Below are positions 1-9,855 of a DNA stretch of 64,000 nt, piece by piece. Origin of the DNA: Verrucomicrobiota bacterium (lineage in GTDB: Bacteria > Verrucomicrobiota > Verrucomicrobiia > Limisphaerales > J093); assembly GCA_016716505.1 (NCBI GenBank), contig JADJWF010000001.1, positions 620,001-684,000 of the forward strand, written 5' to 3'. Each line of letters begins with the position of its first letter. Position 1 is the stretch's first letter. The translations under genes and the position numbers were made by a program. The notes under the pieces were generated by a model. That model was not told the origin of the DNA. It ran no database searches and worked only from the letters and a program-made list of their open reading frames with translations.

Positions 1-2198
1 CGGTTGCCGGGGTCGCCTTTTTTGTCGCGGTTCACAAACGCGCCACCGAGCCAGCCCGACATCATGCCCACGGCGCGGGTTTGCAGCCCGAGGGTCATTT
101 CGTAGCCGTACCGGGCCCGGGCCCAGCTCTGGCCCTCCTTGACGAACTTCTCGATCAGACGTTCCCGATGATAGCGGGCGAGCTCCATCTGCTTCCTCGC
201 GTACGCAATCGGATCGGCCGCGAAGTCGTAACGCCGCGCCAGCGGGTCCGGCCCCATCGTGTCTTCGTCGGTCGCGTAGGTCAGTTCGGGCTCGGAGGCC
301 CGGCTGAGGACGGGTTTGAGGTTGTCGGCAAATGAGTATCCGTACTCGATGGCCCAGAAGTCGTAGGGGCCGATGTCAATCATCCCGTAGTCGCCCTGCT
401 TGTCTTTGTCTTCCCAGGCAAAGATGTTGACCGGCAGATAATCCATCACCGAACCGGCGAAGGGTTTCTTCCCCTTGAAGTCGGGACTATTGATCTGTTC
501 GAGGGTGTAGATGCTTGAGGCGCGGAAGTTGTGGCGGAGCCCGAGCGTGTGTCCCACCTCATGCGCCACCAGGTCGGCGATCAGTGGGCCGATGAACCAC
601 TCGGGTACCCCGTCGAGCATCGCGTCCTTTGGTTCTTCCTTCTTCTTGGGTTCCTCCTTTTTCGGCTCGTCCTTTTTCTCCCCTTCCTTGGCGCCGCCTT
701 CGCCTTCGGCAGCGGTCAGCAGGTCGGTAGTCAACTCGAACGTGGCGCGCATGATGGCCAAATCCATCGCGCGGCAATCAGCGGCGCGGCACAGGCCGTT
801 GAACTGGCTGGTGCGCCCGGCCAGTCCGTCGAACTCACTGCTCCCGGCCAGGTGGCCGCTGGCGGCGGCCGCGGGGTGGCCTCCGTAGAGTTGCGGGCCC
901 CGCTGAAGGAGGTCGGTGAGGATCGCCTCGCGGCTGGCCGGCGGGGCCAGGCGCACGCGCGGGTCCCACTGGGGCCGGCTTTGCAGCCACGCCATCGTGT
1001 CGGCGCTCATGCCTTCCATTGCGAACTGGGGAATCGTCTCGTTGAACTGGCGCCAGTAGTGACGAATCCATCCGTCGGTGAGGATGATGTCGGCGTCGAG
1101 AATCTGGCCGGTCATCGGGTCCACGCGGCTGGGACCGATGGCCGTGCCGACATTGTTGTTGAGCCAGCGGACGAAGTTGTACCGCACGTCCTCGGGATCC
1201 TTCTCCATGTGGGCGCCGGTGGCGGCGTCCTGGTAATAGACTTCGATTGCGTTCGCGAGGCCGACCTTCTCGAACGCCTTGTTCCACATCAGCACTCCCT
1301 CCCGCACCCAGCGGCGATAGCGAATCGGCGTGGTGGATTCGATGTAGAAGACGATCGGATTTTTCGGCGGACTGACCTTGAGACTGGGATCGGCCTTTTC
1401 GAGGTGCCAGCGGTTGATGTAGCGGACCCGGTTTTCCTCCGCCTGGTATTTCCCCAAATCCGCGTAAGTGGTGGTGAAGTAGCCCACCCGCTCGTCCGCT
1501 ACGCGGGGCTTGTAGGCCGGGTTGGGGGTGATTTCGCTGATCGAGTAGTGCAACGTCTTCAACACGCCATCCCGCATGGGCAGCGTGAACGCCAGTTCGA
1601 CGTTGGATGGAAACGCCTTGGCGGTCTTGATCGTGGCGAGTTGCGTTCGGGCGCCGTTGACCATCGGCCCGAAGAACTTCGCCGCCTCCCCCACCAGCAG
1701 AGCGTCCATGTCAATCACCGGCCCCCAGCCCGGCACCAGAGCCAGGATCGGTACGTCCACGATGACCCGGTCCGTGAACAGCCGCTGGACGCTGGCGCGC
1801 GATTCCGCCTCGCCCGTCGAGCGCACATCGAGATTCGGCGTTAACAGGACCATCCGTTTGTCATTCCGCGCCCAGTACACGTACAGGTCGCCCGCCTGCA
1901 GGCCGGCGTACTCCTCGCCGCTGGCGACCGTCATCGCGATGAAAAACTTTTTCTGGGCGAATTTTTCCGGGAAGACGGCAAGCATCTGGTTGTCCTTCCG
2001 GCGCACCCAGATCTGGAGCAGGCTGGGGGTCTTGTCGATCGAGGACACGATCTGCTCATAGTCTTTCAACACGTCGGTGTGCGGTGGGAACTCCGGTGCG
2101 GGCTGGGCCGGCGCCGGCGCGGGGGCCTGGGCGATCAACGACGCCGCGAGGCCGCCGGTGACCAGCAGGGCCGTCAGTGGGGTCTTCATTCTTCGCAT
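1..2198 (-). CDS. Secreted zinc-dependent metalloprotease (DUF5117/DUF4953 type), 3' end cut by window edge
   Basis: The reading frame is open from an ATG at 2198 (a second ATG at 2189 is equally possible) to the window edge, so the C-terminus is missing. The first 25 or so residues form a signal peptide (hydrophobic TALLVTGGLAASLIA followed by an AP-rich stretch). The zinc site HEVGHTLGLRHNF, near residue 545, is the HExxHxxGxxH metzincin-like motif: two His and the catalytic Glu plus a third His ligand. The order of regions matches the large bacterial DUF5117-DUF4953 metalloprotease family, which acts outside the cytoplasm on unknown substrates. Just before the zinc site is a strongly charged Lys/Glu/Pro segment (around residues 498-530), which looks like a flexible insertion. 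It reads towards the window start, 164 bp from lhgO and in the same direction. Family assignment is firm; substrate unknown. Confidence 0.9.
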   Translation of the reverse strand, partial: MRRMKTPLTALLVTGGLAASLIAQAPAPAPAQPAPEFPPHTDVLKDYEQIVSSIDKTPSLLQIWVRRKDNQMLAVFPEKFAQKKFFIAMTVASGEEYAGLQAGDLYVYWARNDKRMVLLTPNLDVRSTGEAESRASVQRLFTDRVIVDVPILALVPGWGPVIDMDALLVGEAAKFFGPMVNGARTQLATIKTAKAFPSNVELAFTLPMRDGVLKTLHYSISEITPNPAYKPRVADERVGYFTTTYADLGKYQAEENRVRYINRWHLEKADPSLKVSPPKNPIVFYIESTTPIRYRRWVREGVLMWNKAFEKVGLANAIEVYYQDAATGAHMEKDPEDVRYNFVRWLNNNVGTAIGPSRVDPMTGQILDADIILTDGWIRHYWRQFNETIPQFAMEGMSADTMAWLQSRPQWDPRVRLAPPASREAILTDLLQRGPQLYGGHPAAAASGHLAGSSEFDGLAGRTSQFNGLCRAADCRAMDLAIMRATFELTTDLLTAAEGEGGAKEGEKKDEPKKEEPKKKEEPKDAMLDGVPEWFIGPLIADLVAHEVGHTLGLRHNFRASSIYTLEQINSPDFKGKKPFAGSVMDYLPVNIFAWEDKDKQGDYGMIDIGPYDFWAIEYGYSFADNLKPVLSRASEPELTYATDEDTMGPDPLARRYDFAADPIAYARKQMELARYHRERLIEKFVKEGQSWARARYGYEMTLGLQTRAVGMMSGWLGGAFVNRDKKGDPGN

Positions 2199-2362
2199 GG
2201 GTGAATTCTATCCGCCCGCGCCCGTCTTGCACGCAAGGGGGAAATGGCCGTTCGTCGAAGGGCCGTGTCGCTCCGTGGCCTCGCTGACTCCCGGAACGCG
2301 GCGGTTTTTCCGCTGCGCTTCCGCAGCCTTGCCCGCTCAGGGCGCAAGCACGGAGCGCGGGA

Positions 2363-3553
2363 TCAGCCGGCGACGAGCGACGCTATCTCCTCGCCGATCG
2401 CCAGCGAGGCCGTGGCGGCCGGACTGGGCGCGTTGAGCACGTGAAGGGCTCGCTCGCGCCGGAGCAGATGAAAGTCCTGGACCAACTCGCCGCCCGGGGT
2501 CATTGCCTGCGCTCGGACGCCTGCCCCACCGGGCGCGAGATCGTTTGGTCGCAAGTCCGGCACCAAGCGTTGCAAGGCCGCGCAAAACCGTTCGCGACTG
2601 AGCGACTGGAGAAGCTCCTGCTTCACCATGGCCGGATGATTCCACAAGAAGCGCCAAAGGCCGGGAAACGACAGGGCGTCCGCGAGGTCGCTCAGATTCA
2701 CGGTGGAGAACCGATAGCCCTCCCGGGCGAAAGCCAGGACGGCGTTGGGTCCGGCCTCGACTCCGCCTTGAATCAGGCGGGTAAAGTGAACCCCAAGGAA
2801 CGGGAACTTCGGGTCGGGCACCGGGTAGATCAGGTTCCTCACCAAATCGCCGCGCTCCGGCTTGAGCCGGTAGTACTCGCCACGGAAGGGCACGATCCGC
2901 ACCTCGCGACGCTCGCCCGCCAGCGCCGCGATCCGGTCACAGTGGAGGCCGGTGCAGTTGACGAGAAAATCGGCGGCAAACTCTCCGGCCGGGGACGTCA
3001 CCTGCCACGTGGCGCCGTGGAGATCAAGAGCGGTGACCCGCGCACTGGTGACAATCCGCCCACCGCGTTCCTGGATGCGCCTGGCCAGGCGGTCCACAAC
3101 CGCCGCGTAATCCACGATCCCTTCCTGCGGCACATGTGCGCCAGCCAGGCCGGTGACATGCGGTTCGATCTGGCGCAACTCCGCCCCCCCGACGAGGCGG
3201 CGCAGCCCGTTTAGTCCGTTCGCCGCGCCGCGTCGGAGCAATTCGTCCAGCCGGGGGACTTCTTCTTCGCGCGTCGCGACCACGAGTTTGCCGCACACTT
3301 CGTGGGGCACCCCTTCCTGGCGGCAAAACTCGATCATCTGCTGGATCCCGCGCACGGCCAGTCTGGCCTTGGCGGAACCTGGCCGGTAGTAGAGGCCGCA
3401 ATGCAACACCCCGCTGTTGTGCGTGCTTTGGTGCGCCCCCAGCCGTGCCTCCTTTTCGAGCAACGTCAGCCGAAGGCTAGGCTGGCGTTCAAGCAGGCGA
3501 TACGCCGTGGCGAGTCCTACGAGTCCGCCACCGATGATGAGGAGCGAGGTCAT
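2363..3553 (-). CDS. lhgO: L-2-hydroxyglutarate oxidase (FAD-dependent)
   Basis: A 396-residue FAD-dependent oxidoreductase of the DAO/LhgO family, oxidising L-2-hydroxyglutarate to 2-oxoglutarate. The N-terminus carries the dinucleotide-binding GGGLVG (residues 8-13), followed by the family signature STHNSGVLHCGLYY, and later VNCTGLHCDRIA and IVPFRGEYYRLKP. The C-terminus ends with ALHVLNAPSPAATASLAIGE, a typical LhgO ending that positions FAD. I chose the ATG at 3553 because the GGG motif must sit near the N-terminus; an in-frame extension to 3628 would overlap the upstream glycosidase and adds nothing conserved. The start lies one base after the stop codon of the upstream gene (3555-3557), so the two are probably co-transcribed. 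Confidence 0.93.
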   Translation of the reverse strand: MTSLLIIGGGLVGLATAYRLLERQPSLRLTLLEKEARLGAHQSTHNSGVLHCGLYYRPGSAKARLAVRGIQQMIEFCRQEGVPHEVCGKLVVATREEEVPRLDELLRRGAANGLNGLRRLVGGAELRQIEPHVTGLAGAHVPQEGIVDYAAVVDRLARRIQERGGRIVTSARVTALDLHGATWQVTSPAGEFAADFLVNCTGLHCDRIAALAGERREVRIVPFRGEYYRLKPERGDLVRNLIYPVPDPKFPFLGVHFTRLIQGGVEAGPNAVLAFAREGYRFSTVNLSDLADALSFPGLWRFLWNHPAMVKQELLQSLSRERFCAALQRLVPDLRPNDLAPGGAGVRAQAMTPGGELVQDFHLLRRERALHVLNAPSPAATASLAIGEEIASLVAG

Positions 3554-3554
3554 T

Positions 3555-6065
3555 TCACTCGGCGCGCGCCCGATAAAACCGAGCCGGCCGGTCGGCCAGC
3601 GGGTCATGCAGCTCGGCCGTGCCGCCAACCGTGGTAATCCTCAGCCAATCCTGCCAGCCGCGCAGGTCCTCTGAGGTTTCCACGACATAAGCCCGCCCCG
3701 GCTCGCCCGCGAGCGTGGCAGCAAAACCGCCTTCCGGCTCGCGCCGCGGCGCACGCAGGGAAAAGTTGCCCACCGGCTCGACGCGTCCGGCGAGGTCTTC
3801 GGCAAACTCCGGCAACGGCAGCGGCAACACCGCCCCGTTGCTGAAGCCGGACGTTTCCCCCACGCGCCGTGCCGTGGCCGGCTCGAACCACACCGCGCGA
3901 TATCGGCCGGCGGGCAGGCCGCGGAACTGGACCGGGCCACGGGTCCAGGGCGCCACGACCGCATTGGTGGCATTGGCCGGCCAACTGGCGCGTGGGTTGA
4001 CGACATAGACCAGCGCGTGGCGCTCGCGGCGCAGGCCCACTGCCACGGGCGACGGTTGCCAGCCATTGGCATACGCCGCCGGCAGCACGTTCTCGATCCG
4101 CACCCAGTCGAGGTAAAACCAGTCGCTGCCCGCGTTGCGGACTTCGATCAGGTGCCGGCCCACGGGGAGGTCCACGGCAATGTCCTCGTTGTACTCGTTG
4201 TTCACGACCCACTGACCGTCCTTGTTGGGCAGGCTGCGGCGGAAAATCTCCCGGCCGTCCACCCGCACCGTAAGCACCGCGCCGCCGGACACCGAGTTCA
4301 GGTGCAGGATCAGGCGCGCGTTGTTGGTCAGCCAGGCGTCGAGCTGGAACGGGATGCGCAGGTCCGGATGCGCCGTGCCGTGGACAAAGGCATTGAGCGC
4401 GCCGGCGGAACGACTGGCGGCGTCTGGGTCGGGAACCGCCAACCGGCCGGCGAGCTTGGAGCCCCAGCCAGAGTCCAGCGGCAGGGTGACGGCGAACGGC
4501 ACCCCGCTCGGCAACGGGTCACCCACGTTCACCGGGGGCTCGCCGGCGGTTTCAAAGGCCAGCGGCTGCCAATCACCCTCGCCCCAGCCGGCCGGGATCA
4601 GGATGTCGCGCAACGCGGTGTAGGTGGGCCAGAGCTTTTCGGCGTGAATGCTCTCCCACCACCACGACATGGCGGTGCCGGCCGAACCGCTCAACGCCCC
4701 GGCCCAGAGGCCCTGCCGCCAGCCGCGCAGGTGAGGGTCCTGCTCGCGCCGCCAGCCGCGCCAGTCCGTGCCGAATTCGCCGATCAACATCGGTTTGCCG
4801 TAGTTGGTGAGGAAACGATGCACGATGTCGGGCAGGGCCGCAGCCGGCCGGGCCTGCGAGTACGAATGGTAGATGGCGAAGTCCAGTTGCGGCAGCCGCC
4901 AGAGGTCGGGCCGGTCGCTGCCCCCGGTGAGGCTGGTGGTGACCAGGTGCCGCCAAGGGTCATGTGCCTTGAGCCAGTCGGCCATCACCGCGTGCCAGGC
5001 GACGACATCGGCGGGCTGGAAGTAGCGGTACACGTTGTCAATCTCGTTGAAGAACTGCCAGGCCAGGAGGTTCGGGCTGGCGCCGTAGCGGGCGATGAGG
5101 TAGCGCAGGCGCTTTTGGTACATCGCCCGCGCCGCCGGGAGGGTGAAGAACTCATTCTGGGTCGCGCATGGCCCGCCGTTGGTCACGTTGTACGGATTGA
5201 TTTTCCAATTGTCGTTGCCGCCCCAGTAATCCGGCTGCGTTTCGAACATCCCGTGGTAATCCAGGCACAGCAGCAGGTAGATGCCGTGACGCTCGGCCAG
5301 GCGAAAGACGTGGTCCAGTTGCCAGGCGCGGTCCAGCCGGTAGTTCAAGCCCGTGTGGGCCTCGGCCTCGATGCCAAAGGCCCACGGCGCCATCCAGAGC
5401 CGGGCGAAGCTGCCGCCGGCGGCGGCCAGCGCCGCGAACCAAGCGTCGTAGTCGTACGTGCCGCGATTGCCGTGCCAGCAGATGTTCGCCCCGATCAACG
5501 GCAGCGCCTGACCGTCGGCGGTTTCGAAAAATCGGCCATTGGCCGCCATCCGCACGATGCCACGATGCACGCGCGGCGGGTCGGCGTCGGTGACGGCAAA
5601 GGTGATGGTCGCACCGGTCCCTGCCGGCGCGCCGTTGGTGGTCACGGCGAGACTCAGCGAGTGAACGCCGGCGCGCTGGGGCAGGAACCGCAGCCGCCAC
5701 TCCGGAGTCTTGGCCTCCGCGAGCAGTTCCTTACCCCCTTCGAGTCGTCGGCTGTACGCGCGGTACCAGAAAGCCGGAATCGTAAGCGAGCCGCCGTCGG
5801 GCAGGGTGACGACCCCGTCCACTCGGATCGAATCCGGATCAAACGAGTTCGCCGCCGCTGGCAGCTCGACGAGGCGGAATTCGGCTACCTGGCCAACCAT
5901 CACGGTGTCCGGCGGGACGATTTCCGCGGCTTGGGGGCACGACGCCCCGACGGTCGCCCCAACGGCCAGCGCAGCAAGACCCCGACGCCAGCGGCTAAGC
6001 CAACCGAACAAACCAGGGTGGCCAAGAACGGGAGAAGGAATCGTCGCTGACATCTTCACGGACAA
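3555..6065 (-). CDS. Secreted DUF5060 / GH5-like glycoside hydrolase
   Basis: An 836-residue secreted glycosidase. After an N-terminal hydrophobic leader (about residues 27-47, ending near QAAE) comes a DUF5060-type beta-sandwich (about 48-165) and a TIM-barrel glycosidase (about 165-500). The likely acid/base is Glu341 in WQFFNEIDN and the likely nucleophile Glu430 in MLIGEFGTDW, the two-Glu arrangement of clan GH-A. DYHGMFE and WWWESIHAEKLW fit substrate-cleft segments. Residues 500-740 look like a carbohydrate-binding/jelly-roll region with FYLDWVRIENV. The last 75 residues carry the window's recurrent C-terminal module (YVVETSEDLRGWQDW, ending RFYRARAE). Probably attacks plant or algal polysaccharide outside the cell; exact substrate is not visible. 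Followed after 1 bp by lhgO. Confidence 0.88.
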   Translation of the reverse strand: MSVKMSATIPSPVLGHPGLFGWLSRWRRGLAALAVGATVGASCPQAAEIVPPDTVMVGQVAEFRLVELPAAANSFDPDSIRVDGVVTLPDGGSLTIPAFWYRAYSRRLEGGKELLAEAKTPEWRLRFLPQRAGVHSLSLAVTTNGAPAGTGATITFAVTDADPPRVHRGIVRMAANGRFFETADGQALPLIGANICWHGNRGTYDYDAWFAALAAAGGSFARLWMAPWAFGIEAEAHTGLNYRLDRAWQLDHVFRLAERHGIYLLLCLDYHGMFETQPDYWGGNDNWKINPYNVTNGGPCATQNEFFTLPAARAMYQKRLRYLIARYGASPNLLAWQFFNEIDNVYRYFQPADVVAWHAVMADWLKAHDPWRHLVTTSLTGGSDRPDLWRLPQLDFAIYHSYSQARPAAALPDIVHRFLTNYGKPMLIGEFGTDWRGWRREQDPHLRGWRQGLWAGALSGSAGTAMSWWWESIHAEKLWPTYTALRDILIPAGWGEGDWQPLAFETAGEPPVNVGDPLPSGVPFAVTLPLDSGWGSKLAGRLAVPDPDAASRSAGALNAFVHGTAHPDLRIPFQLDAWLTNNARLILHLNSVSGGAVLTVRVDGREIFRRSLPNKDGQWVVNNEYNEDIAVDLPVGRHLIEVRNAGSDWFYLDWVRIENVLPAAYANGWQPSPVAVGLRRERHALVYVVNPRASWPANATNAVVAPWTRGPVQFRGLPAGRYRAVWFEPATARRVGETSGFSNGAVLPLPLPEFAEDLAGRVEPVGNFSLRAPRREPEGGFAATLAGEPGRAYVVETSEDLRGWQDWLRITTVGGTAELHDPLADRPARFYRARAE

Positions 6066-6126
6066 AGTTTCGTCGCAGGCGGCGGAACCGCCAAGCCGAT
6101 TGCGAGTTTCGTTCCGCGCCCTGTAG

Positions 6127-6146
6127 CCGCCGTCGTGAGACGGCGG
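6127..6146. repeat. REP-like hairpin (CCGCCGTC-gtga-GACGGCGG)
   Basis: A perfect 8-bp inverted repeat with a 4-base loop between the DUF2237 gene and the glycosidase gene. It is preceded by GTAG, and resembles the hairpin at 44475-44500 (GCGGCGGTC-tgcc-GACCGCCGC followed by TACG). I infer a short dispersed palindromic repeat family; it might also act as a transcription terminator for the DUF2237 gene that ends at 6228. Confidence 0.45.
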
Positions 6147-6227
6147 AGGGTTTGATTTGACCGCCGCGGTTGTGAACGTCCGCGCTCTGCCCGTGAGTCC
6201 GGTGGATCAGGACGGTGGCACGTCTTG

Positions 6228-6590
6228 CTAATCTCGAAGCGCGTGCGCCTTCAGGTCCTCGAGGTCCACGTACTCGAGCGCGGACGCGTGGGTCGCCTCG
6301 AGAATCACCGGCGGTGCGCAGCCGGCGGCGAGCGCCTCCGCCCAGCGCGTGACGCAGAGACACCAGCGGTCGCCGGGGTTGAGCCCGGGGAAGTCGTACT
6401 GCGGCGCGGGCGTGGAGAGGTCGTTGCCGCGCGAGCGGGTGAATTCGAGAAACTCGCGCGTCATTTGGGCGCACACCACATGAAGGCCGTGATCGCCCGG
6501 GCCGGTCCGGCAATAGCCATCCCGGTAGAAACCGGTTTGGGGAGCGAAGCAGCAGGGTTTGAGTTCGGTTCCGAGCACGTTGGTCGGCAT
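6228..6590 (-). CDS. DUF2237 family protein
   Basis: A 120-residue protein recognised by the DUF2237 pattern: NVLGTELKPCCFAPQTGFYRDGYC at the N-terminus (a Cys pair), a central CAQMTREFLEFTRSRGNDLSTP, and PGDRWCLCVTRWAEAL then APPVILEATHASALEYV at the C-terminus. The length is normal for the family (about 120 residues) and the ATG at 6590 is supported by the family starting at MxxNVLG. The family is soluble and has no established function. The gene stands alone between the CotH gene and the glycosidase, all on the minus strand. Confidence 0.92.
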   Translation of the reverse strand: MPTNVLGTELKPCCFAPQTGFYRDGYCRTGPGDHGLHVVCAQMTREFLEFTRSRGNDLSTPAPQYDFPGLNPGDRWCLCVTRWAEALAAGCAPPVILEATHASALEYVDLEDLKAHALRD

Positions 6591-6654
6591 GGCGCGCAGA
6601 GTAGCACGAGGCCATGCTGGCGCGAATGAGCGCGCGCGAGTGCGCCGACGGCGA

Positions 6655-9600
6655 TCACCGGCCGGCAGGAGCAGCCCGGCGCGCGCGGAAAAAGCGCGGC
6701 CCCGCCCCAGCGGTCATCTGGAGTACGGCATGACCGTCGGTGTCGAGCGTGAGCTCCTGCACGGGCAACCACTGCCCGAGGTCGGCCGAGCCTTCCACCC
6801 GCCAGCGTTCTCGGGGCGAACCGGCAACGATGATTTCAAACGCGCCGTCCAGCCCGAACCGGATGGTCAGTGTGGCCCTCGCGACCGGCGCCGGCTCGAA
6901 GCGGGCCGTGACCGCCCCGTCGCCTTGCAACAGCAGCCGCACGTCGTTGGTGGTGACGCCAACCAGTCCGTCCCAGCCGGCGAATTGGAAGCCGGACTCG
7001 GGCCGCGCGATCAACCGCACCGGGTTGCCGCGGAAGTAGGTACCGCGCCAGGGATTGTCTGGGGCGGCATTGAGTTCGAGACTGTTGAGCCGCAGCGTCC
7101 CCGCTCCGGCGGGCGCCACGGCCACGGTCAGCGTTGCCGTGCCCGGCAGGTTGAAATTCCGGCGCAAATGCTCGCGGCAAGCTGCCGGTCGTCGCCGGGC
7201 AAATTCACGGAGCGACTCGACGGACTGTTGCCATTCACTGAAGGACGCCGGCGCGCGCCAACGGCGGGAATGCTCGGCCATCTCGGGCGCGAGTTGCGCG
7301 GCGAACTGATCCACGCGAGCCACGGTGTTGGAGGGGGCCAGCGTGGTGTTGAGCAGATCGGCGAAGCGGTTGATGAAGTCGCGCCGGAAGTCGGCGCTGA
7401 GCACCAGTCGGCGGAAAAGGAAGGTGGTGGTTTCGTTGTTGTGGCCGTGCAGGCGGCCGTCCGTCGCCAGGATGGCGGCCAGCATGTCGTAATTCCACGC
7501 GGGCTGCTCGGCCCAGAAGCCACCCCAACCGACATCATTGTCAAACTGCAGCCAGCGCCATCGCCCCTCCGGCGTGCGCGGCCGCCAGAGGCGGTGATTG
7601 CCGATGTCCCAGCGGTAGTTGAAGACTTCGAGCGCCTTGTAGTCCGCGTAGTTGGCGACGTCCATCCACGACGCGACCTGCGCGAAGCGGGCCGGGTCGG
7701 CGGGATCATGGTCCGCGAGGAAGCGGATCAGGGCGTCGTAGTGCCGGGTGTCGCCGGCCCGGGCTTCCACGTAGCCTTCGAGGTAATCCAGCGCATCGCC
7801 CGGCGTGTCGCCGTAGTGACTGACAAACTCGGCGTCCTGTTTTTCCTTGAGGTAGTGAAGGCCCCAGTACTCGCCGTTGAGAAACACGACGCAGGGGCGT
7901 GCAGCCTGGGTTTCGGCGCCGGTCTCCGCGGCCAGGGACTGCATGAGTTCGTCCCGCATGAAGGCCATCCCGTGGTCGTGTCCGGAAGGTCGGAGTAGGA
8001 GGTGCTCGAACTCGGCGCGCAATCGGTCGGGAAAGACGCGGTGCCGAAAGGGCCGCCTCCCCGCGCCACCCGTACCGTCGAGGTCCAGGCCCTTGATGGG
8101 AAAGCCTTGAGAGGTGTTGCCGTGGATTTTGACGTCGCCGTCCTGGGCGAATGCGAGCGTGCCGTTCGTTTCGTAGAACTCGACATGGACCGGTCGTTCC
8201 CACTCCGGGCCGCGCTGGGAATAGTTGCCGCCCGGGGCGTTGCCGGGCACGTAAATGCCGATGGCCAGATCGAAGAAGTTGCTCGCGTCGGTCGCGAGCG
8301 ACACGACCGGCACCGAGTACCGGGCCGCACCCGCGGGATGCACCCAGAAGGACCGCGTCACGGTCGCGCTGGGCAGCGAGCCGGGCTTGAAGGTCTTCGC
8401 CCGCACGACCCAGCCCTTGAACACCTCGCCGGCGGGCGGCTGGCCGCCGGGCACCGTCGGGATGGTCGAAAGGTAGTTGGCGGTTCCCGCACGACTGCGA
8501 ATGCGAATGGGGGAGGTGAAGACCGGTGAGTTGGTACCGGGCTCGGCCCCGTTGAGCGTGAAGCGAACCTCGGCGCCGGCACTGACGGTGCTCAAGAGCA
8601 GATCAAACCCCTCCGTATAGAAACCGCCGGGATGCGAAAACTCCGGTGCGGCCAGCCACTCAGCCGAGCCGGGCGTGTTGTTGGCCGTGCCGGGCGTGGG
8701 CTCGGCGAAGAACAGCCAGCGGTTGGAATCCTCCACGGAACGACCATAGGAGACGTCGCGCGGGATTGGCCCGAAGACGATCCGATCGGCGCGGCTGCCG
8801 TCGGGCCGGGTCAGCACCAACTCTTCGCCTTCGGCGCTGAGCCGAAAATTGGTGTGGCGGGGCAGGGGAAGAAGTATGCGGTGACGTTCCGCGAGGTAAC
8901 CTGCCAGACCCCGACGTTCCTCCAAGGACAACGCGCGCCGGAACAGGACAACTTCCACCAAATCGCCGCCGAATGCCCCGTAGGCTCCCGCCCCGATCTC
9001 GATCGGTGCCCACACTTCACGCCTCGGCGAGGAGAGCCCGATACGGACGCGGAGTCCATCGTGATCCAGCTCCGGCTGGCGTTCCGAGTAGTTGACGGCC
9101 ACCACCTGCAGGCCGGTTCCCACCGACCGCGGGTACACCGCCAGGGCCGGCATGTAGCCCGCGCCGTGTTCGTACACCGCGAGGCCGTTGGTGCCGACGG
9201 ACAATCCGGCCCCGGCATCGAGGTCGCCGCCGTGCGCTGCGCCAAACAACCACCGCTGGCCGCTGATGCCGCCCACGCCTGATCGCGTCTCCGGATCCAC
9301 CTCGTGGGTTTGCGACGTGCGGAATAGGGCGAGGACGCAAAAATTGTTCGTGCCCGCCGGTCGCGGGAGTCGCAGCACATCATTGGCGCCATCGAAACGC
9401 AGGGCCGCCGGATGGCTTTCAGTGCCGGGCAACCAACGCGGCTGAAGGGCCTCGCTCTCCTGCGTCGCGCTGAACCCGTGGCCACTGGTGTCGAGCCAAC
9501 GCCTGACAAACACCTCGCCACCGCTGATCCGGACCTGGGCGGGGTCGGTCGGGTCCACCTGATCGGCCCGCAGCCACATCGCGAGGCCCGGGACGAGGTC

Positions 9601-9855
9601 GGGGCGAAGCGGAGCGGCGGGGATGGGTTGGCGGTCCTTGCCCGAGGCGTACACCACGAGGAACTCACCCGGCTCCAGGGTAAGGCCCGGGTCGAAGCGC
9701 CACTTGAAGGGCGACCGCGCGTTGTCGGACAGCCCCCAGCCGGCGAGGTTCACCGGCGTTCCCGCTGGATTCAGCAACTCGATCCAGTCCGAGGCGTCGC
9801 CGTCCTCGTCCAGCAATGTGCGATCATTGGCGGACTGCAGCTCGTTGAGCCACAC
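6655..9855 (-). CDS. Giant CotH-kinase / lamin-tail-domain secreted protein; leader interrupted by in-frame TAG
   Basis: The open frame starts at a GTG (9855) inside the lamin-tail domain (LNELQSANDRTLLDEDGDASDWIEL). It continues through a concanavalin/LamG-like lectin region (about residues 85-330), a chitobiase-like C-terminal domain (FYTEGFDLLLST, about 410-460) and a CotH kinase-like domain from about 570 (KIHGNTSQGF, RDELMQSLAAETG, LKEKQDAEF). It ends in a repeat-rich tail with the shared C-terminal module (VEGSADLGQWLPV, PRFFRARR). Upstream in the same frame an ATG at 9942 begins MTPHCFWTPRVALALLLGAG, then a TAG codon (9880-9882), then VFQSSAEPVW. That is a good signal peptide broken by one stop codon. 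Either the gene is a fresh pseudogene, the base is wrong, or expression uses readthrough. CotH-type proteins phosphorylate spore-coat proteins in Bacillus; the role here is unknown. Confidence 0.85.
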   Translation of the reverse strand: MWLNELQSANDRTLLDEDGDASDWIELLNPAGTPVNLAGWGLSDNARSPFKWRFDPGLTLEPGEFLVVYASGKDRQPIPAAPLRPDLVPGLAMWLRADQVDPTDPAQVRISGGEVFVRRWLDTSGHGFSATQESEALQPRWLPGTESHPAALRFDGANDVLRLPRPAGTNNFCVLALFRTSQTHEVDPETRSGVGGISGQRWLFGAAHGGDLDAGAGLSVGTNGLAVYEHGAGYMPALAVYPRSVGTGLQVVAVNYSERQPELDHDGLRVRIGLSSPRREVWAPIEIGAGAYGAFGGDLVEVVLFRRALSLEERRGLAGYLAERHRILLPLPRHTNFRLSAEGEELVLTRPDGSRADRIVFGPIPRDVSYGRSVEDSNRWLFFAEPTPGTANNTPGSAEWLAAPEFSHPGGFYTEGFDLLLSTVSAGAEVRFTLNGAEPGTNSPVFTSPIRIRSRAGTANYLSTIPTVPGGQPPAGEVFKGWVVRAKTFKPGSLPSATVTRSFWVHPAGAARYSVPVVSLATDASNFFDLAIGIYVPGNAPGGNYSQRGPEWERPVHVEFYETNGTLAFAQDGDVKIHGNTSQGFPIKGLDLDGTGGAGRRPFRHRVFPDRLRAEFEHLLLRPSGHDHGMAFMRDELMQSLAAETGAETQAARPCVVFLNGEYWGLHYLKEKQDAEFVSHYGDTPGDALDYLEGYVEARAGDTRHYDALIRFLADHDPADPARFAQVASWMDVANYADYKALEVFNYRWDIGNHRLWRPRTPEGRWRWLQFDNDVGWGGFWAEQPAWNYDMLAAILATDGRLHGHNNETTTFLFRRLVLSADFRRDFINRFADLLNTTLAPSNTVARVDQFAAQLAPEMAEHSRRWRAPASFSEWQQSVESLREFARRRPAACREHLRRNFNLPGTATLTVAVAPAGAGTLRLNSLELNAAPDNPWRGTYFRGNPVRLIARPESGFQFAGWDGLVGVTTNDVRLLLQGDGAVTARFEPAPVARATLTIRFGLDGAFEIIVAGSPRERWRVEGSADLGQWLPVQELTLDTDGHAVLQMTAGAGPRFFRARRAAPAGR

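Noticed and set aside
4017..6050. 677-residue plus-strand frame opposite the glycosidase
   Set aside because: Antisense shadow; the minus-strand frame has a signal peptide, catalytic Glu pair and C-terminal module.
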